Shown one piece after another: positions 1-7,085 of a DNA stretch of 10,726 nt (position 1 is its first letter; every line of letters starts with the position of its first letter). The notes under the pieces were generated by a model. It was not told where the DNA came from. It did not search any database and saw only the letters and a list, made by a program, of their open reading frames with translations. Origin of the DNA: Christensenella sp. UBA1252 (GTDB lineage: Bacteria; Bacillota; Clostridia; Christensenellales; CAG-1252). The stretch lies in contig DBVY01000053.1 of NCBI GenBank assembly GCA_002308575.1, positions 12,718-23,443 of the forward strand. The letters are read 5' to 3'. A program made the translations under genes and the position numbers.

Positions 1-1116
1 GGGGAGCCGATCGGCGGCGTTTACGCCTATCGGGATGAGCGCGGCGCCGCGATGAAAAGCGAAGCGCACGCCGTAATGCCGTTTGAAACGCTCTACGCGA
101 AAACGGGGATCCAGTACGCGCCTTTCAACACGCTCTATCAACTTGCGGATGATAAAAAGACGGGAAGGATTATCGGCGCGAAGACCTTTTTGATGCTTCC
201 CGATTATTTTGATTTTTTACTGACCGGCGTTAAAAAACAAGAATACACGAACGCAACTTCGACGGGCATGGTGAACGCTGTCACGCACAAGTGGGACGAC
301 GAGATCCTTTCCGCGTTCGGCTTTCCGAAATCGCTGTTTAAAACTCTTTCCCAACCGGGCGAAAGAGTGGGCGAAGTAAAGGAAGAGATCGCGCAAGAAA
401 TCGGCTACCGTCCGACCGTGATTCTGCCCGCCACGCACGACACCGCCAGCGCGGTCCTTGCCGCGCCCGTTTCGGGCGGCGCGCCCTATCTTTCGTCGGG
501 AACGTGGTCGCTTCTCGGCGCGGAAGTGCCCGTCGCTGTCACGAGCGAAAGCGCGCGGAAAAGCAATTTTTCAAACGAAGGCAGCCTTGGTTTTACGTTC
601 CGCCTGCAAAAGAACATCATCGGGCTTTGGATCATTCAGGAGATCCGCAAAGAACTGAAAGAAGACTATTCGTTCGCCGAACTAATGCGCCTTGCCGAGA
701 AAAACCCGACGGACGTTACGTTCGACGTTTCGGACCCCGCCTTTTTGGCGCCGAAAAGTATGCTCGAAGCGGTCGAAAGCCGCATCGGGAAAAGAAGCCT
801 CGGCGAAACCTGCTATGCGGTTTTTTCTTCCCTTGCGAAAGGGTACGCCGCGGCGCTTGCCGAGCTGGAAGAAACGGCGGGTCGGTCGTTCGATCGCCTG
901 CATATCATCGGCGGCGGCTGTCAAAACGAACTGCTTTCGCTTTTGACCGCGAAAGCGATCGGAAGAAAGGTGATCTCGGGGCCGGTGGAAGCCACCGCGA
1001 TCGGAAACGCCGTTATGCAAATGATCGCGACGGGGGAGATCGAAAGTCTTGCCGCCGCGCGCGAAATCATAAAAGAATCTTTCGAGATCAAGGAGATAGG
1101 TTATGACGAGATTTGA
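1..1116 (+). CDS. rhaB: Rhamnulokinase, 5' end missing (partial)
   Basis: ATP-dependent kinase that phosphorylates L-rhamnulose to L-rhamnulose 1-phosphate in the cytoplasm. The reading frame is open from base 1 (visible product starts GEPIGGVYAYRDERG), so the gene begins upstream; the ATG at 52 is internal. 371 codons are visible. The conserved FGGY-kinase motif HDTASAV contains the probable catalytic-base Asp at visible residue 147, and SSGTWSLLGAE follows, typical of rhamnulokinases. The C-terminal FGGY domain is complete, with an IGGGCQN nucleotide-binding stretch near visible residue 304 and an ATAIGNA stretch near 333. Roughly 90-100 N-terminal residues are missing compared with usual family length of about 470-490. 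The last 14 bases overlap rhaA, whose Shine-Dalgarno site lies inside this gene. Family assignment is secure; the operon promoter is outside the window. Confidence 0.95.
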   Translation, partial: GEPIGGVYAYRDERGAAMKSEAHAVMPFETLYAKTGIQYAPFNTLYQLADDKKTGRIIGAKTFLMLPDYFDFLLTGVKKQEYTNATSTGMVNAVTHKWDDEILSAFGFPKSLFKTLSQPGERVGEVKEEIAQEIGYRPTVILPATHDTASAVLAAPVSGGAPYLSSGTWSLLGAEVPVAVTSESARKSNFSNEGSLGFTFRLQKNIIGLWIIQEIRKELKEDYSFAELMRLAEKNPTDVTFDVSDPAFLAPKSMLEAVESRIGKRSLGETCYAVFSSLAKGYAAALAELEETAGRSFDRLHIIGGGCQNELLSLLTAKAIGRKVISGPVEATAIGNAVMQMIATGEIESLAAAREIIKESFEIKEIGYDEI

Positions 1117-2347
1117 AAGCGCAAAGGAAATCTATAAAGCGTTCGGCGTGGACGCGGAGGCGGCGATCGCCGCGCTCAAAGAGATCCCCGTTTCCGTGCA
1201 TTGCTGGCAGGGTGACGACGTGATCGGGTTCGACGGCGCGGATTCTTTGTCCGGCGGCATTCAAACGACGGGCAATTATCCCTATCGCGCCCGCACGCCC
1301 GAAGAGCTGTTCGAGGACATCGAAAAAGCGCTCTCTCTGATGCCGGGCAAAAAGAGATTGAATGTGCACGCTTGCTATGCCTTCCTCGGCGAAGATAAAG
1401 GCAAGGTCGATCGCGACGGCTACACCTATAAGCATTTCGAAAAATGGGTCGAGTTTGCAAAAAAACTCGGGCTGGACGGCGTCGATTTCAACCCGACGTT
1501 TTTCGCGCATCCGAAGATGAAGGACGGGCTTTCCTTGTCCTCGCCGGACGAAGAAACGAGGAAGTTTTGGGTGGAGCACGGCAAGCGCTCTTTGGAGATC
1601 GCCGCGGAAATGGGCAAGGCGTTCTCTAAACCCGCGCTCGTCAATATTTGGATCCCGGACGGCTTTAAGGACGTTCCGTCCGACCGACTCGGGCCGCGCC
1701 TGCGCCTCAAAAAATCCCTCGACGAGATGCTCGCGCATTACGATAAAGAGTGGGTGATCCCCGCCGTGGAAAGCAAGGTCTTCGGTATCGGCGTCGAGAG
1801 CTACACGGTCGGAAACAACGAGTTTTACCAAAATTACGCCGCAAAAGCGGGCATTTGCTGTTTGCTCGATAACGGGCACTATCATCCGACCGAGGTCGTT
1901 TCGGATAAGATTCCGTCGCTTCTTGCGTTTTACGATAAAGTCGCGTTGCACGTAACGCGCCCCGTCCGCTGGGACAGCGACCACGTCGTTCTGTTCGAGG
2001 ACGAGCTCAAAGAGATCGCGAAAGAGATCGTTCGCAACGACGCAACGAAAAAGGTTTTGATCGGGCTCGATTATTTCGACGCGTCGATCAACCGTATTTC
2101 CGCTTGGGTCACCGGACAACGCGCGATGCAAAAGGCGCTTCTGTACGCTTTGCTTCTCCCGAATCAAGCGTTGAAATCCTTGCAGGACGAAGGCCGCTTT
2201 ACCGAGCAGATGGTTCTCGGAGAGCGGGTTAAAACGTTGCCGTTCGGGGACGTTTGGGAAGAATACTTAAAAAGAGAAAACCTTTCGGACGACTATTATT
2301 CCGAGATCGCGCGCTATGAGCAAACCGTGTTAAGGGGGAGAAAATAA
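1103..2347 (+). CDS. rhaA: L-rhamnose isomerase
   Basis: Metal-dependent cytoplasmic isomerase converting L-rhamnose to L-rhamnulose, the first step of the phosphorylating rhamnose pathway. The 414-residue product has the normal family length. Motifs match the E. coli enzyme closely: CWQGDDVIGFD near the N-terminus, VESKVFGIGVESYTVGNNEFY, DNGHYHPTEVVSDKI, HVTRPVRWDSDHVV and GLDYFDASINRI. Predicted metal ligands are E223, D256, H283, D291 and D323; each is offset by a constant 11 residues from the E. coli ligand positions as I remember them, so the metal site appears intact. The start at 1103 is supported by AAGGAG at 1090-1095, seven bases upstream. It overlaps rhaB by 14 bases and rhaD by 1 base, indicating translational coupling in one operon. 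Confidence 0.97.
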   Translation: MTRFESAKEIYKAFGVDAEAAIAALKEIPVSVHCWQGDDVIGFDGADSLSGGIQTTGNYPYRARTPEELFEDIEKALSLMPGKKRLNVHACYAFLGEDKGKVDRDGYTYKHFEKWVEFAKKLGLDGVDFNPTFFAHPKMKDGLSLSSPDEETRKFWVEHGKRSLEIAAEMGKAFSKPALVNIWIPDGFKDVPSDRLGPRLRLKKSLDEMLAHYDKEWVIPAVESKVFGIGVESYTVGNNEFYQNYAAKAGICCLLDNGHYHPTEVVSDKIPSLLAFYDKVALHVTRPVRWDSDHVVLFEDELKEIAKEIVRNDATKKVLIGLDYFDASINRISAWVTGQRAMQKALLYALLLPNQALKSLQDEGRFTEQMVLGERVKTLPFGDVWEEYLKRENLSDDYYSEIARYEQTVLRGRK

Positions 2348-3165
2348 TGAAAGATATCATGACCGCGCCGTTTTTGACGGAGATGCGCAAAACGACCGCC
2401 AATATGTATCGCCTCGGCTGGGACGAGAGAAACGGCGGCAATATCAGTTACCTTTTGGACGAGGCGGAAGTCAAAGAGTATCTCGACACGAAAGCCGTGA
2501 TCCGCCGCATTCCGACGGGGTTTGACGCCGCGCCGCTCGCGGGGAAATACTTCATCGTTACGGGAACGGGTAAGTATTTCAAAAACGTCTATGACGACCC
2601 CGAAACCAACCTCGGCGTGCTTCGCATCGCGGAGGACGGAACGACCGCCGAGCTTCTTTGGGGCTATAAGGACGGCGGCCGCTTTACCTCTGAATTTCCC
2701 GCGCATATGATGAGTCATATCGCGCGCCTGAAAAAGGATCCCGCGAACAGGGTCGTGATGCATTGTCACCCGACCAACCTGCTCGCGATGAATTACGTGC
2801 ACGAACTCGACGAAGCGAAATTCACGCACACCCTTTGGGAGATGTGCACCGAGTGCATCGTGGTTTTCCCGGACGGCGTCGGCGTGCTCCCTTGGATGCT
2901 TTGCGGGACGAACGAGATCGGCGTCGCGACCGCGAAGAAGATGGAAGAATTCCGCGTCGTCGTTTGGGCGCTCCACGGCGTTTACGGCGCGGGCAAGACG
3001 ATGGACGAAACGTTCGGATTGATCGAAACGGTCGAAAAGGCGGCGCAGATCTTTATGCTGACTTCGCATCTGCCGCGTTTGAACACGATCAAGGACGAAG
3101 ATATGGTAAAGCTCGCGGAGCTTTTCAAAGTGGATTACCGCAAGGATTTTTTAAACCTCAAATAA
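2347..3165 (+). CDS. rhaD: Rhamnulose-1-phosphate aldolase
   Basis: Zinc-dependent class II aldolase that cleaves L-rhamnulose 1-phosphate to dihydroxyacetone phosphate and L-lactaldehyde. The product is 272 residues, matching the E. coli enzyme (274). The zinc ligands are visible as H139 and H141 in VVMHCHPTN and H210 in VVWALHGVYGAG; a conserved Glu lies in TSEFPAH near residue 116. The N-terminal part has GWDERNGGNISYLLD, the GGNIS phosphate-binding type motif of the RhaD/AraD/FucA superfamily. The start overlaps the rhaA stop in the sequence TAATG, with a purine-rich site (AAGGGGGAG, ending at 2340) six bases upstream. No gene for lactaldehyde reduction or oxidation is visible in the window. 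Confidence 0.96.
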   Translation: MKDIMTAPFLTEMRKTTANMYRLGWDERNGGNISYLLDEAEVKEYLDTKAVIRRIPTGFDAAPLAGKYFIVTGTGKYFKNVYDDPETNLGVLRIAEDGTTAELLWGYKDGGRFTSEFPAHMMSHIARLKKDPANRVVMHCHPTNLLAMNYVHELDEAKFTHTLWEMCTECIVVFPDGVGVLPWMLCGTNEIGVATAKKMEEFRVVVWALHGVYGAGKTMDETFGLIETVEKAAQIFMLTSHLPRLNTIKDEDMVKLAELFKVDYRKDFLNLK

Positions 3166-3166
3166 T

Positions 3167-5641
3167 ATGACGGATCGGAGAGGGAGCGCGAATCGAAATT
3201 TTTCGGCGGAAGATTTTTTTTCTCCCTCTCTTTCTTTTGCGCCCGTGTACGCGTGGGCGTGGGACGCGCCTGTTTCCGAAGAAGAAACCGAGCGTCAAAT
3301 CGAGGAGATGGCGTCGCTCGGCGTCAAACGCTTTTACGTGTTACCGCTTCCTCGATCTTTTCGCCCCGTCGCGCACCCGACGCTTCTCTCGCCCGATTAT
3401 CTTTCGGACGGCTTTTTCTCCGCCTACCGTTTCGCGATCGAAAAGGCAAAAGAGAAGGGTATGGAAGTTTGGCTGTATAACGAGGGCGGTTGGCCGTCCG
3501 GCGGCGCTTGCGGTGCGGTCGTTAAAGAAAACCCGGCGCTTGTGCGCGAGCGGCTGAACGTGCGCGAACGCGTCTTGGACGAGGGGGAAGCTTACGCCTC
3601 TTCGGCAGACGCCGTGGCGGCGTTTGAAGGGAAACGCCGCGTTTCAGAAGGCGAACGGTTTTCGCAAAAGACGATTTTAAAAGAATACTATATTGAAAAA
3701 ATCAATTCGGGCGGGGACAGCGCGAATATCCCCGATCTGACGAAAAAAGAAAGCGCCGAGGTCTTCCTCCGACTGACGCACGAAGCCTATAAAAAGGCGG
3801 TCGGCGACTTTTTCGGAAAAACGATCACCGCGGTCTTTACGGACGAACCGACCGCGCCGCGCCCCTTCCCGTATCGCGCTGAGATCGAAAGGCTGTATTT
3901 CGAGCGCTACGGCGCCGATATCAAGGAGCATTTGCCCGCCCTGTTCGATCCGGAAACGGACGAGGATCGGGCGATCCGCATTCGCTTCTTCTCCCTTTGC
4001 GCCGAACTCTTTTCGGAGAACTATTTGCAAACGGAAAGGGATTGGTGCGAAGCAAACGGTCTTTTGTATCTCGGGCATTTCGATAAGGAGGACGAAGCGG
4101 ACGGCTCGTTGACGGGCGGCTCCTTCGATCTTCTGCGCGCGCTCGGAAAACTGGACGTGCCCGGCGTGGACGCGATCCGCAGGCAGATCTTTCCTCCGAG
4201 GGAAGGGCAAATTTCGAAAGGCGCGAACGGCTTTTTCCCGCGGCTTGCTTCTTCCGCGGCGGCGCAAAAGGGTGGGCGGCGCGCGCTGACCGAATCCTTC
4301 GCCGTGTACGGCAACGGGCTGACTTTCGAGGAAATGCGTTACGTCTTGGCGTTCCAAGCGATGCGCGGGATCAACCTTTTCAATTTGATGATGCTTTCTT
4401 ACGGCAGAACGGGTTTTCTCCGAACGGGCGAACTCCCGCATTTCTCGGAAACGCACGCCTGCTACCGAGATCTTTCGGCGTTCAACGCGTTCGCGGAAAG
4501 GCTTTCCTATCTTTTCTCCGTCGGAGAAAGGGTCGTGCCCGTCGCGCTGTATCTCCCTTTGCGGGACGTTTGCGCGGATGCGCTTTCGGACGAAGAATCC
4601 TATTTCTCCGTCGGCAAGCGGCTCGAAGAAAAGCATATCTCGTTCGACCTGATCGGAGAGGACGGGATCCTTTCGGCGGCGATCGAGGGAGGCGCGCTTG
4701 CGCTTGGAAGGGCAAGGTATTCCGCGGTCGTGATCCCGCCGTGTAACTTCCTTTCCGAAGAGGCGAAAACCGCGCTCGAAGCGTTCGTGCGTGCGGGTGG
4801 TAAGGTCGTTTGCGTGGATAAAAGGAACGCGCGCGCGATCGCGGGCGCAACGTTCGATCCCGCTTTCTCTTCGCTTTCCGCCGCTCTTACGATCGAGGGT
4901 GAAGGGTTTTCGCTCGCCCAAAGCAAAACGACGGACGGCGATTTATTCTTTATCATGAACGAAAGCGCGGAAGCAAAAACCTGCGCGCTCCGCATGAACG
5001 GAAAACGATATTATCGGATCGATCCGTTCGCGGGAAAGATCTTTGCGCCGCAAACGGGCGACCTTACGCTTACTCTCCGTTCGGGCGAACTCTCCGCGCT
5101 GTACGTTACCGAAGCGGATCTGACCGCCGAGGCGCCGTTCGTGCCGCGGGAAGAAATGCTTGTAAGCGATTGGGCATTTCGAAAAACCGAGCGTTTCGTG
5201 ATCGGCGAGGACGCGTTCGAAAAACAAACGTTCAAGGAAGATTTTCGCCCCGTATCGCTCGGCGACTGGCGGGAAACCGTCGGCGACGGTTTTTCGGGAA
5301 GCGGCGAGTATAAAGCCGAATTCAATCTTTCTTCGATTCCCGAGCGAGCGGTCCTCGACCTCGGGCGCGCGGATTATACCTGCGAACCGTTTTTGAACGG
5401 CGTTTCACTCGGCGTCCTGATCGCGCCGCCGTATCGCATCGAGATCCCGAAAAACCTCTTAAAAGAAAAAAACGAACTCGTCGTCCGCGTAACGAACAGC
5501 GTGGCGAACGAATTCGAGCACACGAAACAGTTTGATAAATATCCGAAAAATACGCTTACGCGCTATATCGACGAGGAAAGGGAATTCCACCGCTCTTCTT
5601 TCTCGGGCGGTTTGTTCGGTCCCGTGCGCCTGCTGAAATAG
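3167..5641 (+). CDS. Intracellular glycoside hydrolase-like protein, possible alpha-L-rhamnosidase (GH106-like)
   Basis: Predicted 824-residue glycosidase, probably releasing rhamnose or another terminal sugar from imported oligosaccharides. Residues ~15-450 look like a TIM-barrel hydrolase: YAWAWDAPVSEEETERQIEEM and GVKRFYVLP near the start, LYNEGGWPSGGACG near residue 105, FTDEP with E227, and LTESFAVYGNG with E376. E227 and E376 are my candidates for catalytic carboxylates. Residues ~450-650 resemble a glutamine-amidotransferase-like/beta-galactosidase trimerisation region (FVRAGGKVVCVDKRNAR). The last ~130 residues (GSGEYKAEFNL, LDLGRADYTCEPFLNGVSLG, FSGGLFGPVRLLK) look like a galactose-binding jelly roll. 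There is no signal peptide, so it should be cytoplasmic. It starts one base after the rhaD stop with only a distant AAGGA (3142-3146), so translation is probably coupled. The exact GH family is not certain; GH106-like is based on motif resemblance and operon position. Confidence 0.75.
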   Translation: MTDRRGSANRNFSAEDFFSPSLSFAPVYAWAWDAPVSEEETERQIEEMASLGVKRFYVLPLPRSFRPVAHPTLLSPDYLSDGFFSAYRFAIEKAKEKGMEVWLYNEGGWPSGGACGAVVKENPALVRERLNVRERVLDEGEAYASSADAVAAFEGKRRVSEGERFSQKTILKEYYIEKINSGGDSANIPDLTKKESAEVFLRLTHEAYKKAVGDFFGKTITAVFTDEPTAPRPFPYRAEIERLYFERYGADIKEHLPALFDPETDEDRAIRIRFFSLCAELFSENYLQTERDWCEANGLLYLGHFDKEDEADGSLTGGSFDLLRALGKLDVPGVDAIRRQIFPPREGQISKGANGFFPRLASSAAAQKGGRRALTESFAVYGNGLTFEEMRYVLAFQAMRGINLFNLMMLSYGRTGFLRTGELPHFSETHACYRDLSAFNAFAERLSYLFSVGERVVPVALYLPLRDVCADALSDEESYFSVGKRLEEKHISFDLIGEDGILSAAIEGGALALGRARYSAVVIPPCNFLSEEAKTALEAFVRAGGKVVCVDKRNARAIAGATFDPAFSSLSAALTIEGEGFSLAQSKTTDGDLFFIMNESAEAKTCALRMNGKRYYRIDPFAGKIFAPQTGDLTLTLRSGELSALYVTEADLTAEAPFVPREEMLVSDWAFRKTERFVIGEDAFEKQTFKEDFRPVSLGDWRETVGDGFSGSGEYKAEFNLSSIPERAVLDLGRADYTCEPFLNGVSLGVLIAPPYRIEIPKNLLKEKNELVVRVTNSVANEFEHTKQFDKYPKNTLTRYIDEEREFHRSSFSGGLFGPVRLLK

Positions 5642-5643
5642 AA

Positions 5644-5844
5644 TTATCTTTTTCTGTCGAATAAGTCGTCTAAACTAACGTCAAAAAAATCTGCGATTTT
5701 GATCAAATTCTCGTAATCGGGGCGCACTTTGTCTGTTTCATAGCGAGTATAATTTACGCGGGAAATGCCGAGAATATTGGAAAGCTTTTCCTGCGTTAAT
5801 TCGTTTTGCAATCTGAGTTCTTTGAGCTTTTTCCCGATCTCCAT
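5644..5844 (-). CDS. XRE-family helix-turn-helix repressor (small)
   Basis: A 66-residue DNA-binding protein made almost entirely of a Cro/CI-type HTH_3 domain. It begins MEIGKKLKELRLQNELTQEKL (shown in part), with the helix-turn-helix around residues 16-38 (LTQEKLSNILGISRVNYTRYE) and ends DLFDRKR. The frame stays open to an ATG at 5925, but that extension would be translated from the promoter/operator DNA and is hydrophobic and unlike an XRE protein, so I start at 5844; the ribosome site there is weak. Its 3' end lies 2 bases from the convergent glycosidase stop. It is divergent from the DUF1796-like gene, and the two palindromes between them are probably its operators, implying autorepression and repression of that neighbour (inference). 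AT-rich relative to flanking genes. Confidence 0.88.
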   Translation of the reverse strand: MEIGKKLKELRLQNELTQEKLSNILGISRVNYTRYETDKVRPDYENLIKIADFFDVSLDDLFDRKR

Positions 5845-5869
5845 ATAAATACCCGAACTGTGTTTATTG

Positions 5870-5898
5870 TTGACATTGTACATAATGTGTACTACAAT
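5870..5898 (+). promoter_or_regulatory. Sigma-A type promoter for the DUF1796-like gene
   Basis: The -35 box TTGACA (5870-5875, perfect consensus) is separated by exactly 17 bp from TACAAT (5893-5898, five of six consensus bases). Transcription should start near 5905, giving a leader of about 80 bases before the ATG at 5984. The spacer is almost entirely occupied by the first palindromic operator. No equally good promoter could be picked for the divergent XRE gene. Confidence 0.8.
5878..5892. promoter_or_regulatory. Palindromic operator 1 (GTACA-N5-TGTAC)
   Basis: The sequence GTACATAATGTGTAC has perfect 5-bp arms around a 5-bp centre and lies wholly within the -35/-10 spacer of the forward promoter. 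A protein bound here would block RNA polymerase. It is the twin of the palindrome at 5909-5923 and is probably bound by the adjacent XRE protein (inference). Confidence 0.75.
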
Positions 5899-5907
5899 AA
5901 ATAAAAA

Positions 5908-5924
5908 TGTACATATTGTGTACA
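5908..5924. promoter_or_regulatory. Palindromic operator 2 (TGTACA-N5-TGTACA)
   Basis: The sequence TGTACATATTGTGTACA has perfect 6-bp arms around a 5-bp centre, and its 15-bp core differs from operator 1 only within the central bases. Its centre (5916) is 31 bp from that of operator 1 (5885), close to three helical turns, so two repressor dimers would sit on the same DNA face. It lies just downstream of the predicted start of transcription. Confidence 0.75.
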
Positions 5925-5983
5925 ATATGACAGTTTTTTATGAGAAAGAATCTGATCTCGTCTCTTATCCGGAGGAATATGAA

Positions 5984-7066
5984 ATGAAAATCGTGAGTTT
6001 AGGCACAAATTGCGAAGTATCGTTTTTTATCGAACAATTTACTGCGCGGAAACTTGACAGTTATATTTCGTCTTGGGCGAGAATGAATTTTGATACGATT
6101 GGTGCGCTTGACGTTTTTCATAATTTGGAAAAAGTGCTTGATTCCACTTGGACGTTGTTGCCTTGGGGAATGGTAAAACAAGATGCTCTTAACATTGGAT
6201 TTCATCTTAAAAAATCAAAAGATATTCTATTTGACAAAAAAGGAGAGGTAAATCAAACGGAATATGCTGAAGCTTTGGCGGAATTAAAATCAAGACTCAA
6301 TCATTTAGCCGAGAAGACGAAAAGACTGTTTGAGGAAGAAGAACAAGATATTCTTTTTGTTTGTAAAATAGAGGATGATTATGAAAATACGTTGCTGTAT
6401 TTGGCAAAACTGTCGAAGATATTGAAAGATAAGGTCAAAAAAGCGAACTACGTTTTATTGGCTTTTGTGACGAAAGGGAAAGCTGAGCGGTTGAATGCGG
6501 CAGGAATCAGTAGGAATTTATTGGTTCAAGATGTTGATTTTCTGCAATCTCCGCCCATAAAAAAACGAGGCGGCTTTGATTTAAAGAATTGGCAAGACGG
6601 ATTTTTAAAGGCTGTTACCAAACTTCGAAACGATAGACTCGAAATGTATACGCGCAATATGTTGGAGAATGCTCCGATTGCAGAGGTCAAATCGGGGGAT
6701 GCGTCGGGTTCTTTCGACCCTCAAACAAATACGATCGAATGTCGTTCGAGCGATAACAGCTATTTTGGGATAACGTATGATATTCCGCTTAAAGCCGTAA
6801 AGAATAAAAAACTCTGTTTGCATATAGCTATTGATCAAATAAACTCCGAACGGAATGACGTTGGATATATCCAATTTTGGGAAAAATCAACGGAAAAGCC
6901 CGAAACGTATAGCGGATTTCTTGAAAATATTCTTTGCGATAAAACCGATTATTTGATTTGGTATACCGTTCCGAACGATATAACAAGTTTAAGACTCGTT
7001 ATTCAAGCAAAAAATGGTTCTTTCAAAATGAGCGATTGTTCTTTGAAACTATCCTTATTGAACTGA
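5984..7066 (+). CDS. DUF1796-like (putative papain-like cysteine peptidase fold) protein with C-terminal beta-rich domain
   Basis: A 360-residue protein of unproven function. The N-terminus, MKIVSLGTNCEVSFFIEQF then LDSYISSWAR, resembles the SLGxxC...SxP/SxxW pattern of the DUF1796 putative cysteine peptidase family often found near surface-polysaccharide genes; C10 would be the candidate nucleophile. Residues ~90-130 are charged and probably helical (AEALAELKSRLNHLAEKTKRLFEEEE, partly). LLYLAKLSKIL and YVLLAFVTKGKAERL suggest an alpha/beta core. From ~235 to the end the sequence is beta-rich with alternating aromatic residues (SGSFDPQTN, YIQFWEKS, YLIWYTVP), possibly a carbohydrate-binding-like sandwich. 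No signal peptide or membrane segment. The ATG at 5984 is chosen because GGAGGA lies seven bases upstream; in-frame TTG 5867 and ATG 5927 lie in or beside operators. The gene is strikingly AT-rich (14 G+C in the 60 bases from 6181). It converges on the AraC gene. The family match is from memory of motifs only. Confidence 0.6.
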   Translation: MKIVSLGTNCEVSFFIEQFTARKLDSYISSWARMNFDTIGALDVFHNLEKVLDSTWTLLPWGMVKQDALNIGFHLKKSKDILFDKKGEVNQTEYAEALAELKSRLNHLAEKTKRLFEEEEQDILFVCKIEDDYENTLLYLAKLSKILKDKVKKANYVLLAFVTKGKAERLNAAGISRNLLVQDVDFLQSPPIKKRGGFDLKNWQDGFLKAVTKLRNDRLEMYTRNMLENAPIAEVKSGDASGSFDPQTNTIECRSSDNSYFGITYDIPLKAVKNKKLCLHIAIDQINSERNDVGYIQFWEKSTEKPETYSGFLENILCDKTDYLIWYTVPNDITSLRLVIQAKNGSFKMSDCSLKLSLLN

Positions 7067-7085
7067 AAAACGAATAAGCTTTATC

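Noticed and set aside
1114..1127. TGAAAGCGCAAAGG as a catabolite-response (cre) element at the rhaB/rhaA junction
   Set aside because: Too many deviations from the cre consensus and located within coding sequence.
1088..2167. Long open frame (359 codons) on the - strand opposite rhaA, and similar ones at 3677-4921 and 8018-9391
   Set aside because: All lie fully antisense to well recognised genes, are Arg-rich with no recognisable domain, and are explained by the GC-rich codon bias of the sense genes.
5845..5925. 27-residue N-terminal extension of the XRE protein
   Set aside because: It would be translated from the operator/promoter DNA, and the HTH domain begins normally at the internal Met at 5844.
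5867..5983. N-terminal extension of the DUF1796-like protein from TTG 5867 or ATG 5927
   Set aside because: TTG 5867 is upstream of the promoter -35, and 5927 has no ribosome site, while 5984 has GGAGGA at ideal distance and begins with the conserved motif.
5644..7066. XRE plus adjacent gene as a toxin-antitoxin module
   Set aside because: The genes are divergent rather than co-operonic, and the partner is a 360-residue protein without any known toxin motif.
5658..7078. 8-bp direct repeat CGAATAAG at 5658-5665 and 7071-7078 near the edges of the AT-rich island, considered as attachment or target-site duplication
   Set aside because: The left copy lies inside XRE coding sequence, the match is only 8 bp in AT-rich DNA, and no integrase or transposase is present, so chance is likely.
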